Shown here: piece after piece, positions 46,329-54,398 of the stretch
How positions within the stretch are numbered: the first letter of the stretch is position 1
Layout: each line of letters begins with the position of its first letter
Assembly (NCBI RefSeq): GCF_033063295.1
Contig: NZ_JAWJZH010000001.1
Coordinates: forward strand, 3,162,001-3,226,000
Origin: Nitrosomonas sp. Is35
GTDB lineage: Bacteria > Pseudomonadota > Gammaproteobacteria > Burkholderiales > Nitrosomonadaceae
Direction of reading: 5' to 3'
Length of the DNA: 64,000 nt
Notes under the pieces: model-generated
The model's input: only the letters and a program-made list of their open reading frames with translations
What the model was told of the DNA's origin: nothing
Database searches by the model: none
Program-made: the position numbers and the translations under genes

Positions 46329-48223
46329 GCGCTTTGTTTTTTGTCATTGACCGCAAAGCCGCGTTTCAAATGCACCAGCAACAACGATATCGCCGCCGGT
46401 GTCACGCCGGAAATACGCGATGCCTGGCCGATGGTTTCCGGTTTGTGCTGATTGAGTTTTTGCTGCACTTCGTTCGACAATCCTTTCACTACGCAATAAT
46501 CGATTTCCTTCGGCAGCAAGGTGTTTTCATACTGCGCCTGGCGCGACACTTCTTCCTGCTGGCGCTGGATATAACCGTGATATTTGGCTTGGATTTCAAC
46601 TTGTTCGGCGACTTGCGCGCTCGCTACCGGCTCACCCGCGCCCGGCAGGGTCATCAATGTCTCATACGTCACATCGGGGCGCTTTAGCAATTCGGTCAAC
46701 GTGTATTCGCGCTCAATGCCTTTACCGAGCACACGAAGAGCATCCTGTTCCGGCAATGTACCGGGCAATACGCGAATCGAATCGAGCCGCTGCTGCTCCT
46801 TGATGATCGCTTCCTGTTTATTGGAAAACGCTTCCCAGCGCTGATCGTCAATCAAACCCAATTTCCTGCCAGTTTCGGTCAAGCGCAAATCGGCATTGTC
46901 TTCGCGCAATTGCAAGCGGTATTCGGCGCGGCTGGTGAACATCCGGTAAGGCTCGGTGACACCGGAAGTGATCAGATCGTCAACCAGCACGCCCAAGTAC
47001 GCTTCATGGCGTTGCGGCGACCAGGCATCCCGTCCCTGCACTTGCAGTGCGGCATTGATCCCGGCCAGCAGCCCTTGCGCGGCGGCTTCTTCATAGCCGG
47101 TGGTGCCGTTGATTTGTCCGGCAAAAAACAGACTCGCGATGGTTTTGGTTTCGAGCGTATGCTTCAAATTGCGCGGATCGAAATAATCGTATTCGATAGC
47201 ATAACCGGGGCGCGTGATGTGTGCGTTTTCCAATCCGGCGATGGAATGAATCAATTGCGTTTGCACCTCGAACGATAAGCTGGTGGAAATACCGTTCGGG
47301 TAGATTTCATGCGTACCCAGACCTTCCGGTTCGAGAAAAATCTGATGCGATTCGCGCGCGGAAAAACGCACCACTTTGTCTTCGATCGACGGACAATAGC
47401 GCGGCCCGACGCCTTCGATTTTTCCGGTAAACAGTGGCGAATCGACCAAGCCGTCGCGAATAATATCGTGCGTATCGCTATTAGTATGCGTAATCCAGCA
47501 CGAAATCTGGCGCGGATGTTCGATGCCGGTATCGATCAGGGAAAAAAACGGCACCGGTTGATCACCCGGTTGCTCCAGCAGTTTGGAATAATCCATGCTG
47601 CGGCCATCGATGCGCGGCGGCGTGCCGGTTTTCAATCGCCCTGCGGGAAATTCCATTTCCCGTAACCGCTGCGCCAATGTCAGCGCTGGCGGATCGCCTG
47701 CGCGGCCTGCTTTAAAATGGGTTTTGCCGATATGCGCCAACCCGGCCAGAAACGTGCCGACCGTCAAAATCACCGCGCGCGCGCGGAATCTAATCTGCAA
47801 CTGCGTCACCACGCCAACCACGCGATCCTGCTCGATGATCAAATCGTCCACCGCCTGCTGCATTACCCGCAAATTCGGCTGGTTCTCAACCCGGCTGCGA
47901 ATCGCTTGCTTATACAATACCCGGTCGGCCTGTGCACGCGTCGCCCTGACCGCCGGACCTTTGCTCGAATTCAACACCCGGAACTGAATCCCCGCCTCAT
48001 CCGCCGCCAACCCCATCGCACCGCCGAGCGCATCGATTTCCTTCACCAAATGGCTCTTGCCGATACCGCCAATCGACGGGTTGCACGACATCTGCCCGAT
48101 GGTTTCGATATTGTGCGTCAGCAACAACGTCTTGCACCCCATGCGCGCCGCCGCCAGTGCAGCTTCCGTTCCGGCATGTCCGCCGCCGACAACAATAATG
48201 TCAAAATCCGTGTGATTGCTCAT
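46325..48223 (-). CDS. mnmG: tRNA uridine 5-carboxymethylaminomethyl modification enzyme MnmG
   Basis: FAD-dependent partner of MnmE (GidA) that modifies wobble U34 of tRNAs. The 632 residues begin with the FAD-binding [22 protein letters not shown], then [72 protein letters not shown] (split over about 370-400) and [20 protein letters not shown] near 440-460. It is first in an operon mnmG-rsmG-parA-parB-trm112-ADP-ribosylglycohydrolase. Confidence 0.97.
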   Translation of the reverse strand: MSNHTDFDIIVVGGGHAGTEAALAAARMGCKTLLLTHNIETIGQMSCNPSIGGIGKSHLVKEIDALGGAMGLAADEAGIQFRVLNSSKGPAVRATRAQADRVLYKQAIRSRVENQPNLRVMQQAVDDLIIEQDRVVGVVTQLQIRFRARAVILTVGTFLAGLAHIGKTHFKAGRAGDPPALTLAQRLREMEFPAGRLKTGTPPRIDGRSMDYSKLLEQPGDQPVPFFSLIDTGIEHPRQISCWITHTNSDTHDIIRDGLVDSPLFTGKIEGVGPRYCPSIEDKVVRFSARESHQIFLEPEGLGTHEIYPNGISTSLSFEVQTQLIHSIAGLENAHITRPGYAIEYDYFDPRNLKHTLETKTIASLFFAGQINGTTGYEEAAAQGLLAGINAALQVQGRDAWSPQRHEAYLGVLVDDLITSGVTEPYRMFTSRAEYRLQLREDNADLRLTETGRKLGLIDDQRWEAFSNKQEAIIKEQQRLDSIRVLPGTLPEQDALRVLGKGIEREYTLTELLKRPDVTYETLMTLPGAGEPVASAQVAEQVEIQAKYHGYIQRQQEEVSRQAQYENTLLPKEIDYCVVKGLSNEVQQKLNQHKPETIGQASRISGVTPAAISLLLVHLKRGFAVNDKKQSA

Positions 48224-48558
48224 AGTGTTATGATGATTGGTAACTCAGGTGGTACAAGAAGATTTAATCGATTGGTTTCACGTGAAACCATGTTGTGCAT
48301 TGTAAGCTAAAAAGGTGAAATTTTCGCGGGTAATTACAAGTGGTTCAAAAGTTCAAGAGCAAGCTAATACTGATCGTTAGGCTGTGATCGTAGTACGACT
48401 ACAATACAATGAAAACGCAACATTAAACAACAAGAAACGCAGTGCCGGAAATACATTGCCTATCTAGGATTTGCAACCTATTCCGGCGCTTATTGGATTA
48501 TTCAGTTGCAAAAATAACCAACAATTCTAGATAATGCTAATCTGCCATACATAGTTAT
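48224..48558. other. 335-bp intergenic region upstream of mnmG, carries parS
   Basis: Contains the parS-like site at 48274-48289 and must hold the promoter of the mnmG operon, which I cannot place with confidence. A long imperfect inverted repeat (GCCGGAAATA near 48445 against TATTCCGGC near 48480, about 30-base loop) is present. No DnaA-box cluster or RNA gene is recognisable. Confidence 0.5.
48274..48289. promoter_or_regulatory. parS: parS centromere-like site
   Basis: GGTTTCACGTGAAACC, a perfect 16-bp palindrome matching the universal chromosomal parS consensus TGTTTCACGTGAAACA at 14 of 16 positions, with the two outermost bases changed symmetrically. It lies 51 bp upstream of mnmG, in the same operon as parA and parB. 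ParB should load here. Confidence 0.85.
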
Positions 48559-49464
48559 TCAATCCCAGAAAGTATTGTCTTTACAATTATCAGCATATTT
48601 ACTATCTTGAATTTTTATGGATGCATACATACATCGCGAAAAATCTTCGATGCTGTGCTCGTGAACAAGATTTCCGCCTAGAAAATTATATCTATATTTT
48701 TCCAAATTAAATTTTTTCAGTGTTGAAAAAAAATCTCTAAGTAACTCTAATACTTCACCCGAATCATAAACTAACACTCTACGATTCTCATATTTCCCAT
48801 AATTATTACCGGCAAATATTCTTGGTGTAGTATCAAACACAAATGCATCAACACCCTGATTTACTAAAGAAATGTGAAGCGCAAGACCCCCTCCTAGGGA
48901 ATGACCAGTGGTCGTTATTTTCTTGTCGCCATACTCTTTCAATACCATACTGAATAAACTGTCAGCGTCTGAGTACTGACCTTCAATATTTGTATCTAAG
49001 TTAGCATTGCGCCAGTCTTTTTTATCATCGGTACCTCTGAAAGCAATTACTACAGATTTTTTGTCGTCCGAAAGATATATATCAGCACTAAAACCATGTT
49101 GTTTTTTCTCAACTCTATTTATTCTTTCCCAACCCGGTATACTTATCTGAGGCTTATTTTCATATGCATTTGAAGACATAATCGCGTATGGATATATTTC
49201 ATTTGATAATTTATCTAATTCAGAGCGGTCAGTATTAAGAAAAGTAAATCTCTTTTCGTAGCTGCACTTGCATGCTTTAAGCTTCGTCTTGTCTTCAACT
49301 AGATCAGATATGTGGCCTCCAGCCGGTGGCAGAAAAAAAGATAATCTTGCATCCAATTGCTTATCGTTTTCAGTAGCTTTCCCCCCAGCATATACGTTAA
49401 AACTATGTGACATAACCGCTGAAAATACCAAGGTAACAATAGTAGATCTTAATGAGCGTATCAT
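48559..49464 (-). CDS. Exported lipase-like alpha/beta hydrolase (class 3 type)
   Basis: 301 residues with an N-terminal signal peptide (about residues 1-26, ending NVYAGG). The nucleophile elbow TTGHSLGGGLALH places the catalytic serine at Ser189. The upstream VVIAFRGTDDKKDW is the lipase class 3 oxyanion region. Two nearby cysteines (KACKCS) and two more near the C-terminus could form disulfides. The gene is clearly AT-rich compared with mnmG, suggesting recent acquisition. Substrate unknown; secretion beyond the periplasm cannot be told. Confidence 0.8.
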   Translation of the reverse strand: MIRSLRSTIVTLVFSAVMSHSFNVYAGGKATENDKQLDARLSFFLPPAGGHISDLVEDKTKLKACKCSYEKRFTFLNTDRSELDKLSNEIYPYAIMSSNAYENKPQISIPGWERINRVEKKQHGFSADIYLSDDKKSVVIAFRGTDDKKDWRNANLDTNIEGQYSDADSLFSMVLKEYGDKKITTTGHSLGGGLALHISLVNQGVDAFVFDTTPRIFAGNNYGKYENRRVLVYDSGEVLELLRDFFSTLKKFNLEKYRYNFLGGNLVHEHSIEDFSRCMYASIKIQDSKYADNCKDNTFWD

Positions 49465-49564
49465 TTCTTTTATTCCATATCGAAGATGATCATATTGCCA
49501 AAGTCTGAATTAACTAACTGACGAGGCATTATCACACCAGTCCGTGTTAAATGATGTGTTAGTT

Positions 49565-50227
49565 CTAGCCATCTAGTTTCGAGCTGACTAACTCCCGGGT
49601 GAATTCGATTGTTGCTTGAACATCTGAGGATTCAAATTCTTCCCATTGCGCATGACTCGCCTTTGTTCTGACGTGAGCCGCCACACGGGCACGTTTCGCT
49701 TTAATGGCTGAAAGCTCACCGTGGCTAGATAGTTCAGAGATTAATGCATCAAGCTTGACTCCCTTCTCGATGATATTCAATCTACGGCAAATGCGACGGA
49801 GTGTGTCTTCAAATACAACACCAGCGATTACGCCAGATTCGTTTTTCCTTTGGTCTGCAAGGTACTTGTCAGCATGGTCGAGAAAGTCATCAAAAGTTTC
49901 GGCACGTGCGCGATCCGCAATTGAAGAAAGCAATCCGGCGTTTGCATCCGCTAGTAGCGTTCTTAGGAGCGCCGCCATCTCGCCGACACCCAGATTGATA
50001 AGCCACCCATGATCCTTCTCGGCGATGTTATTCGCACGAGCAAGGTATGGCGTTTTTATCTCAGCGCAAATAAGATAAATGATGTGTTGGGCTGACACCA
50101 GCCAAGCGGAACACTCATGGCGCTGTTGATCACTGATAGTGGCACCTTCATCGTCACTTTGTGTAAGCCAAGCGGTTTCACTTAGCAATTCCTCGATCCG
50201 TTTCTTGATTGTGTCTTCGATTGTCAT
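49565..50227 (-). CDS. Hypothetical protein, possible C-terminal HEPN-like domain
   Basis: 220-residue mostly helical protein I do not recognise by name. The N-terminal half has WLVSAQHIIYLICAEI and GWLINLGVGEMAALLRTLL. The C-terminal half, GVVFEDTLRRICRRLNIIEKG, ELSSHGELSAIKAKRARVAAHVR and TKASHAQWEEFE, resembles HEPN-like domains of uncharacterised or abortive-infection-type proteins; RTKASH would fit an Rx4H motif. It lies in an accessory patch beside a disrupted TA module. Function is not established. Confidence 0.6.
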   Translation of the reverse strand: MTIEDTIKKRIEELLSETAWLTQSDDEGATISDQQRHECSAWLVSAQHIIYLICAEIKTPYLARANNIAEKDHGWLINLGVGEMAALLRTLLADANAGLLSSIADRARAETFDDFLDHADKYLADQRKNESGVIAGVVFEDTLRRICRRLNIIEKGVKLDALISELSSHGELSAIKAKRARVAAHVRTKASHAQWEEFESSDVQATIEFTRELVSSKLDG

Positions 50228-50352
50228 CTGTTCTCCTGTTGAAAGGACTAACTAGAGTTAGACGTACGAATTGACGCAATACGTCGACTAATTTTCAATA
50301 TAACACGTTCGATGAAGGTATAAGCTAGCAGGTACGGCGACCGGTCCAAATG

Positions 50353-50499
50353 TTATGCAGATTTGGGGTTGCGTATACGAATCAACGCATTCCTGACATC
50401 CGTGCGGAATTGAGCGCCCAATCCCTGCACCTGGCATTCGTAGTAACGTTCACCGTCTTCAAATTCCGCCTTGGCTTCGAGTGAGAACTCGACATGCAT
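50353..50499 (-). pseudogene. Truncated RelE/ParE-family toxin
   Basis: 48-residue frame starting MHVEFSLEAKAEFEDGERYY, then QVQGLGAQFRTDVRNALIRIRN, the N-terminal half of a RelE/ParE toxin (usually about 95 residues). The sequence stops abruptly after PKSA, and I find no continuation of the family in the following 125 bp, so the C-terminal half with the catalytic or core residues is missing. The ATG overlaps the antitoxin stop (TGATG on the minus strand). Confidence 0.8.
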
Positions 50500-50698
50500 C
50501 AGAATTCACCAATGACATCACTGGCCGGAATACCTTTAACTTTACCTTCGCGATAAGCTTGCAGACGACGCTCAGCTTCTTCGATCCAAATGCGATCCAA
50601 CTCAGGATCCAGCCGATCAAGACTATGCAGAAGTTCATCGATCACTGAAAAACGCTCGGCTGGGGTTAATTTCACTGCTTCTGCTATTAATTCTTTTT

Positions 50699-51410
50699 GG
50701 GGCTGTAGTAGATTAGCTTAACTGATAAGCTAATTTAATGAAGATAAGTCATTGTAGATTATTAAAGAAAACGCAATCAAGGTTGTTGGAATATTTTGTG
50801 TTGGAAGTTACAGCGCGATCAGCAGCCGATATATTGGGAATTCAACCTAATAGTGCAGCACTGTTTTATCGCAAAATACGGGAAGTGATTGTTTATCATC
50901 TAGAGCAAGAATCTCACGAAATTTTTCATGGTGTAGTGGAATTAGATGAAAGCTACTTTGGTGGTATTCGTAAGGGCAAGCGTGGTCGCGGCGCTGCGGG
51001 TAAGGTTGCTGTTTTTGGCATATTGAAGCGCGGTGGCAAGGTTTATACGAGGGTTGTTGGAGATACTAAGACAGAAACGTTGATGCCGCTAATTACTAGA
51101 AAGATAGCGCCTGACAGCATAGTTTATACAGACTGCTATCGTAGTTATAATGCGCTCGACGTGAATCATTTTTACCATAAGCGTATCAACCATTCCACAC
51201 TATTTGCACAAGGTAAGAATCACATCAACGGCATTGAAAACTTTTGGAATCAGGCCAAACGCGTCTTAAGAAAATACAATGGTATTCCTAAAGGATCATT
51301 TCCATTGTTTCTCAAGGAATGTGAATTCAGATTCAATTATGGAACTCCTAAACAACAGTTAAAAATTTTGAAATCTTGGACTCATATTTAACCTGATCTA
51401 CTACAGCCCC
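50699..51410 (+). mobile_element. IS1595-family (IS1016-like) insertion sequence, complete
   Basis: 712-bp element with terminal inverted repeats beginning GGGGCTGTAGTAGAT at both ends (at least 15 identical bases, then near-identical to about 23). It is flanked by a perfect 8-bp target duplication TTCTTTTT (50691-50698 and 51411-51418). It encodes one intact transposase. Size, ends and duplication length fit the IS1016 group of the IS1595 family. The perfect duplication and intact gene indicate a recent insertion. Confidence 0.92.
50738..51391 (+). CDS. IS1595-family transposase
   Basis: 217-residue DDE-type transposase. The catalytic acidic residues are visible in VVELDESYFGG, IVYTDCYRSY and HINGIENFWNQAKR (the DDN/E pattern of the IS1595 family), with KGKRGRGAAGKVAVFGILKR between the first two. 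The N-terminal zinc-ribbon of longer IS1595 enzymes is absent, as in IS1016-type elements. It fills nearly the whole element and shows no frameshift. Confidence 0.93.
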   Translation: MKISHCRLLKKTQSRLLEYFVLEVTARSAADILGIQPNSAALFYRKIREVIVYHLEQESHEIFHGVVELDESYFGGIRKGKRGRGAAGKVAVFGILKRGGKVYTRVVGDTKTETLMPLITRKIAPDSIVYTDCYRSYNALDVNHFYHKRINHSTLFAQGKNHINGIENFWNQAKRVLRKYNGIPKGSFPLFLKECEFRFNYGTPKQQLKILKSWTHI

Positions 51411-51599
51411 TTCTTTTTTGTCCATGGCGATGACTGCCTTCTTATTGATTTCCGCGATGTTACCACTATTAATAATAGCTGCATTTCATGCTTAACGGGT
51501 AGTCCATGCAATCAATATGTCCAGATGTTGTCTATAGTCTATAATCAAACAATGATCAATCTCAGCAATACATAAAAGGCTGTAATCTCCAGTCCCGAA

Positions 51600-52997
51600 A
51601 TGAAACAAACGCAAAACTGGCTTCGTACCTTATCCATCCTGCCCATCCTGCTGCTGACCGCATGCGCGATGGGGCCGGACTATATCCGCCCGCAGGTCGA
51701 TATCGCGGAGAAATTCCGTATGGAGCCGATGGAGGGTGAATCGGTCGCCAATTTGCGCTGGTGGGAGTTGTTACACGATGAGACATTACAGCAGCTGATC
51801 CGGCAGGCTTTGCAGGAAAACAAAAATCTCAAGCAAGCGGTGGCGACGGTTGAAGAGTTTCAGGCGCGTTTATATACCACGCGCATGGGGTTTATTCCGA
51901 ACTTTAATGCCGATGCCAACGCACCGGCTTTCGGCACGCTTGGTGGCTTCTTGCGTCCGGGCTTTGCCACGCCGTTCAATTACTACGGCCAGACCACGCT
52001 GAATTGGGAGCTGGATATCTGGGGCAAGATCCGCCGTTCCAATGAAGCGGCGCGCGCCGATTTGCTGGCGCAGGAGGAAAACCGCCATGCCATCATTCTG
52101 ACGCTGGTCAGCGCGGTGGCGCAGTCTTACTTCGATCTGCTGCAATTGGACATGCAGCGCGATATCGCGCAGCGCGCACTGGCTTCATGGGAAGAATCGG
52201 TAGCCATTTCGCAGGCGCAGTTGCAGGGCGGTGTCATTTCCCGTCTCGATTTCGATCAGTTCGAAGCTGAGCGTGCCAATGCCGCATCCCGGGTTGCCGA
52301 GCTGGAACGGCAAATGCGGCAAAAGGAAAACGAGCTCAGCGTGCTGCTGGGGAAAAACCCGGCGCCGATTGCACGCGGCCATACGCTGACGGAGCAATCG
52401 ATGCCGCCGGAAGTACCCGCCGGTTTGCCGTCGGAATTGCTGCAACGGCGTCCCGACATTCTGCGCTCGGAACAATTGCTGGCAGCGGCAACCGCCAAAA
52501 TCGGCGTCGCCAAGGCCTCGCGGTTTCCCAAGATCTCAATTACCGGTTTTCTCGGTGTGGCCAGTCCGGCGCTATCTAACTTACTGATGTCCGGCAGTGA
52601 ATTCGGCACGGGCGGGCTTGGTTTGGCGGTTCCTCTGCTGAACGCGCAGAGCCTGGGATTCGAACAGCGCGCAGCGGAGGCGCAAGCGCGGCAAGCCTTG
52701 GCGCAATACGAGCAAACCATTCTGGTGGCGTTCAGGGAAGTTGACGATGCGTTGATCGCGGTACGCACCGCCAATGATCAGCGCAAAGCGCAGCAGTCGC
52801 AGGTCGAAGCGCTGCGCTCCGCATTACAGATAGCCGATCTACGCTACCAAGGCGGGATCACCAGTTATGTCGACGTGCTGCTGGCTAAGCGCAATCTGTT
52901 CGATGCCGAATTTGCCCTGATGGCAACTCACCGCCTGCATTTGGTATCGATCGTGCAACTTTACAAAGCGCTGGGCGGCGGCTGGATGTTGCTGTAA
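51600..52997 (+). CDS. RND efflux outer-membrane lipoprotein (NodT/OprM family)
   Basis: TolC-like exit duct of 465 residues. The signal peptide ends in a lipobox LLTAC, so it should be lipid-anchored after Cys22. NodT-family pattern: MGPDYIRPQ, WWELLHDETLQQLIRQALQENKNL, TTLNWELDIWGKIRRSNEAARA, LPSELLQRRPDILRSEQLLAAATAKIGVAKASRFPKIS (split over about 278-316), and QVEALRSALQIADLRYQGGITSYVDVL. It precedes the adaptor and pump genes; this order (duct first) is less common than duct last. The 174 bp before it hold the end of the split antitoxin and nothing else recognised. Confidence 0.93.
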   Translation: MKQTQNWLRTLSILPILLLTACAMGPDYIRPQVDIAEKFRMEPMEGESVANLRWWELLHDETLQQLIRQALQENKNLKQAVATVEEFQARLYTTRMGFIPNFNADANAPAFGTLGGFLRPGFATPFNYYGQTTLNWELDIWGKIRRSNEAARADLLAQEENRHAIILTLVSAVAQSYFDLLQLDMQRDIAQRALASWEESVAISQAQLQGGVISRLDFDQFEAERANAASRVAELERQMRQKENELSVLLGKNPAPIARGHTLTEQSMPPEVPAGLPSELLQRRPDILRSEQLLAAATAKIGVAKASRFPKISITGFLGVASPALSNLLMSGSEFGTGGLGLAVPLLNAQSLGFEQRAAEAQARQALAQYEQTILVAFREVDDALIAVRTANDQRKAQQSQVEALRSALQIADLRYQGGITSYVDVLLAKRNLFDAEFALMATHRLHLVSIVQLYKALGGGWMLL

Positions 52998-53150
52998 GCA
53001 CCGGTTTGAAGCGGGCGAGCCCGTAAACGGCTGGAACTTATCGCGCACGCCGGTTGACACATAAAATTTTAGAAGTCTGGCAGCGATTTAAGTACATTTT
53101 TCCTGACCGGCTTTTCCATTAAATAATCAAAATAACCCAGAGTCGACGCT

Positions 53151-54398
53151 ATGCAGAAAATATTTCAATGGATCAATGCCCGTGAAACTCGAAGCAGTTT
53201 CACCTCAGCTTATCGTTTGACGGTTTTGTTGCTCGTGCTGTTAACAGCTTGTTCGGGCCAGCCGCCGGAAAATCCGGCGCCACCACCGCCGCAGGTCGAG
53301 GTCATTACCATAGCGCCGCAAACGGTTGACGATCAGCCGGAGTTCATTGGGCAGACCGAGGCTTTCCGGCCGGTTGAGATCCGTCCGCAAGTCAGCGGTA
53401 TTATCAAAAAAATTCATTTCACCGAAGGGCGGAACGTCAAACAAGGCGACAAGCTATACCTGATCGATCCGGTGCCCTTTAAGGCCATTTACCTCAGCAA
53501 CAAAGCAAAAGTTGCACAATCCCAAGCACGCCTGACCCAAGCCAAGCAAGATCTGGCGCGTGTCAAACCGCTGCTGGAAAAGCAAGCCGTTAGCAAGAAA
53601 GACGTCGATGACGCCGAGGCCGGAATGCTGGCAGCCCGCGCGACGCTGGAAGCCGCGCAAAACGATCTGATCAAGGCGAAATTCGATCTCGATAACACGC
53701 TGATCACCGCGCCGGTCAACGGCCGTATCGGCCGCAGCCAGTTTTACGAAGGGCGGTTGGTTTCCGCGCAGGAATCGCTACTCGCCACGATCGATCAGCT
53801 CGATCCGATGTATGTCAATGTCAGTGTGCCGGAAAGCTATCTGCTGCGCCGCCGCCGCGAATTGGCTGCGCATAAGGTGGAACGGCCCGACATTTTCCAG
53901 CTACGCGGCGTCATGACGTTTTCCGATGGCAGCGTGTACCCGCACGAAGGCATACTAGATTTCGCCGATGTCTCGATACGGCCGCAAAGCGGATCGTTGC
54001 AGGGACGTTTCAAATTTCCCAATCCGGAAGGCGGCATGGCGCCGGGAGATTCCTATTTTTATCCCGGTCAGTTCGTCAGAGTCCGTATCAAGGGTTATAT
54101 CCGCAATAACGCCATGCTGATTCCGCAGCGCGCGGTACAGCAAGGTCCCAACGGCTCATTCGTGTATGTGATCGACGCTGAGGAAATCGCGCAACTGCGT
54201 CCGGTGCAAGCCAGCGCTTGGCGCGGCAAGGATTGGTTGATCGAGAGCGGTTTGCAGCCGGGGGAGCGCGTGGTGGTGGAGGGATTTTTCCGCATCCTGC
54301 CAGGGGTAAAAGTGCACGCGATTGAACAGCAGCAACAACCGCAGGAAAGTGCCGCCGTTCAGACATCCGATCAACCGGCTCAGCAGGTCGCGCCATGA
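53151..54398 (+). CDS. RND efflux periplasmic adaptor (AcrA/MexA family)
   Basis: Membrane fusion protein of 415 residues, probably a lipoprotein: the lipobox LLTAC is at about residues 31-35. Domain order is beta-barrel and lipoyl start (VEVITIAPQTVDDQPEFIGQ, VRPQVSG-type EIRPQVSGIIKKIHF), alpha-hairpin (AQSQARLTQAKQDLARVKPL), lipoyl end (LDNTLITAPVNGRIGRS) and C-terminal membrane-proximal domain (IPQRAVQQGPNGSFVYVID). A proline/glutamine-rich tail ends the protein. The stop overlaps the pump start as ATGA. The 153-bp gap from the duct gene contains no clear promoter. Confidence 0.95.
   Translation: MQKIFQWINARETRSSFTSAYRLTVLLLVLLTACSGQPPENPAPPPPQVEVITIAPQTVDDQPEFIGQTEAFRPVEIRPQVSGIIKKIHFTEGRNVKQGDKLYLIDPVPFKAIYLSNKAKVAQSQARLTQAKQDLARVKPLLEKQAVSKKDVDDAEAGMLAARATLEAAQNDLIKAKFDLDNTLITAPVNGRIGRSQFYEGRLVSAQESLLATIDQLDPMYVNVSVPESYLLRRRRELAAHKVERPDIFQLRGVMTFSDGSVYPHEGILDFADVSIRPQSGSLQGRFKFPNPEGGMAPGDSYFYPGQFVRVRIKGYIRNNAMLIPQRAVQQGPNGSFVYVIDAEEIAQLRPVQASAWRGKDWLIESGLQPGERVVVEGFFRILPGVKVHAIEQQQQPQESAAVQTSDQPAQQVAP

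Larger units (their letters stand above)
50499..51425 (-). pseudogene. Antitoxin gene (addiction-module component type) split by an insertion sequence
   Basis: Joining the sequences on either side of the IS and removing one copy of the 8-bp duplication restores a continuous frame of about 70 residues. It begins MDKKELIAEAVKLTPAERFS, continues through ELLHSLDRLDPELD and RIWIEEAERRLQAY, and ends IPASDVIGEF. This is the usual antitoxin partner of the truncated toxin. The ATG (51425-51423) with an AAGAAGG ribosome site lies right of the IS; the IS entered after codon five. The gene must be inactive unless restarted internally. Confidence 0.8.

Noticed and set aside
48224..48558. Replication origin (oriC) upstream of mnmG
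   Set aside because: mnmG and parS are suggestive, but no cluster of DnaA boxes or AT-rich unwinding repeats could be seen, so oriC itself is not claimed.
51424..51495. 23-codon hydrophobic frame on the plus strand right of the IS
   Set aside because: It is antisense to the antitoxin start, has no ribosome site, and is explained by chance in AT-rich DNA.
53050..53085. TTGACA hexamer upstream of the adaptor gene as a promoter
   Set aside because: No acceptable -10 hexamer lies 16-18 bp downstream.
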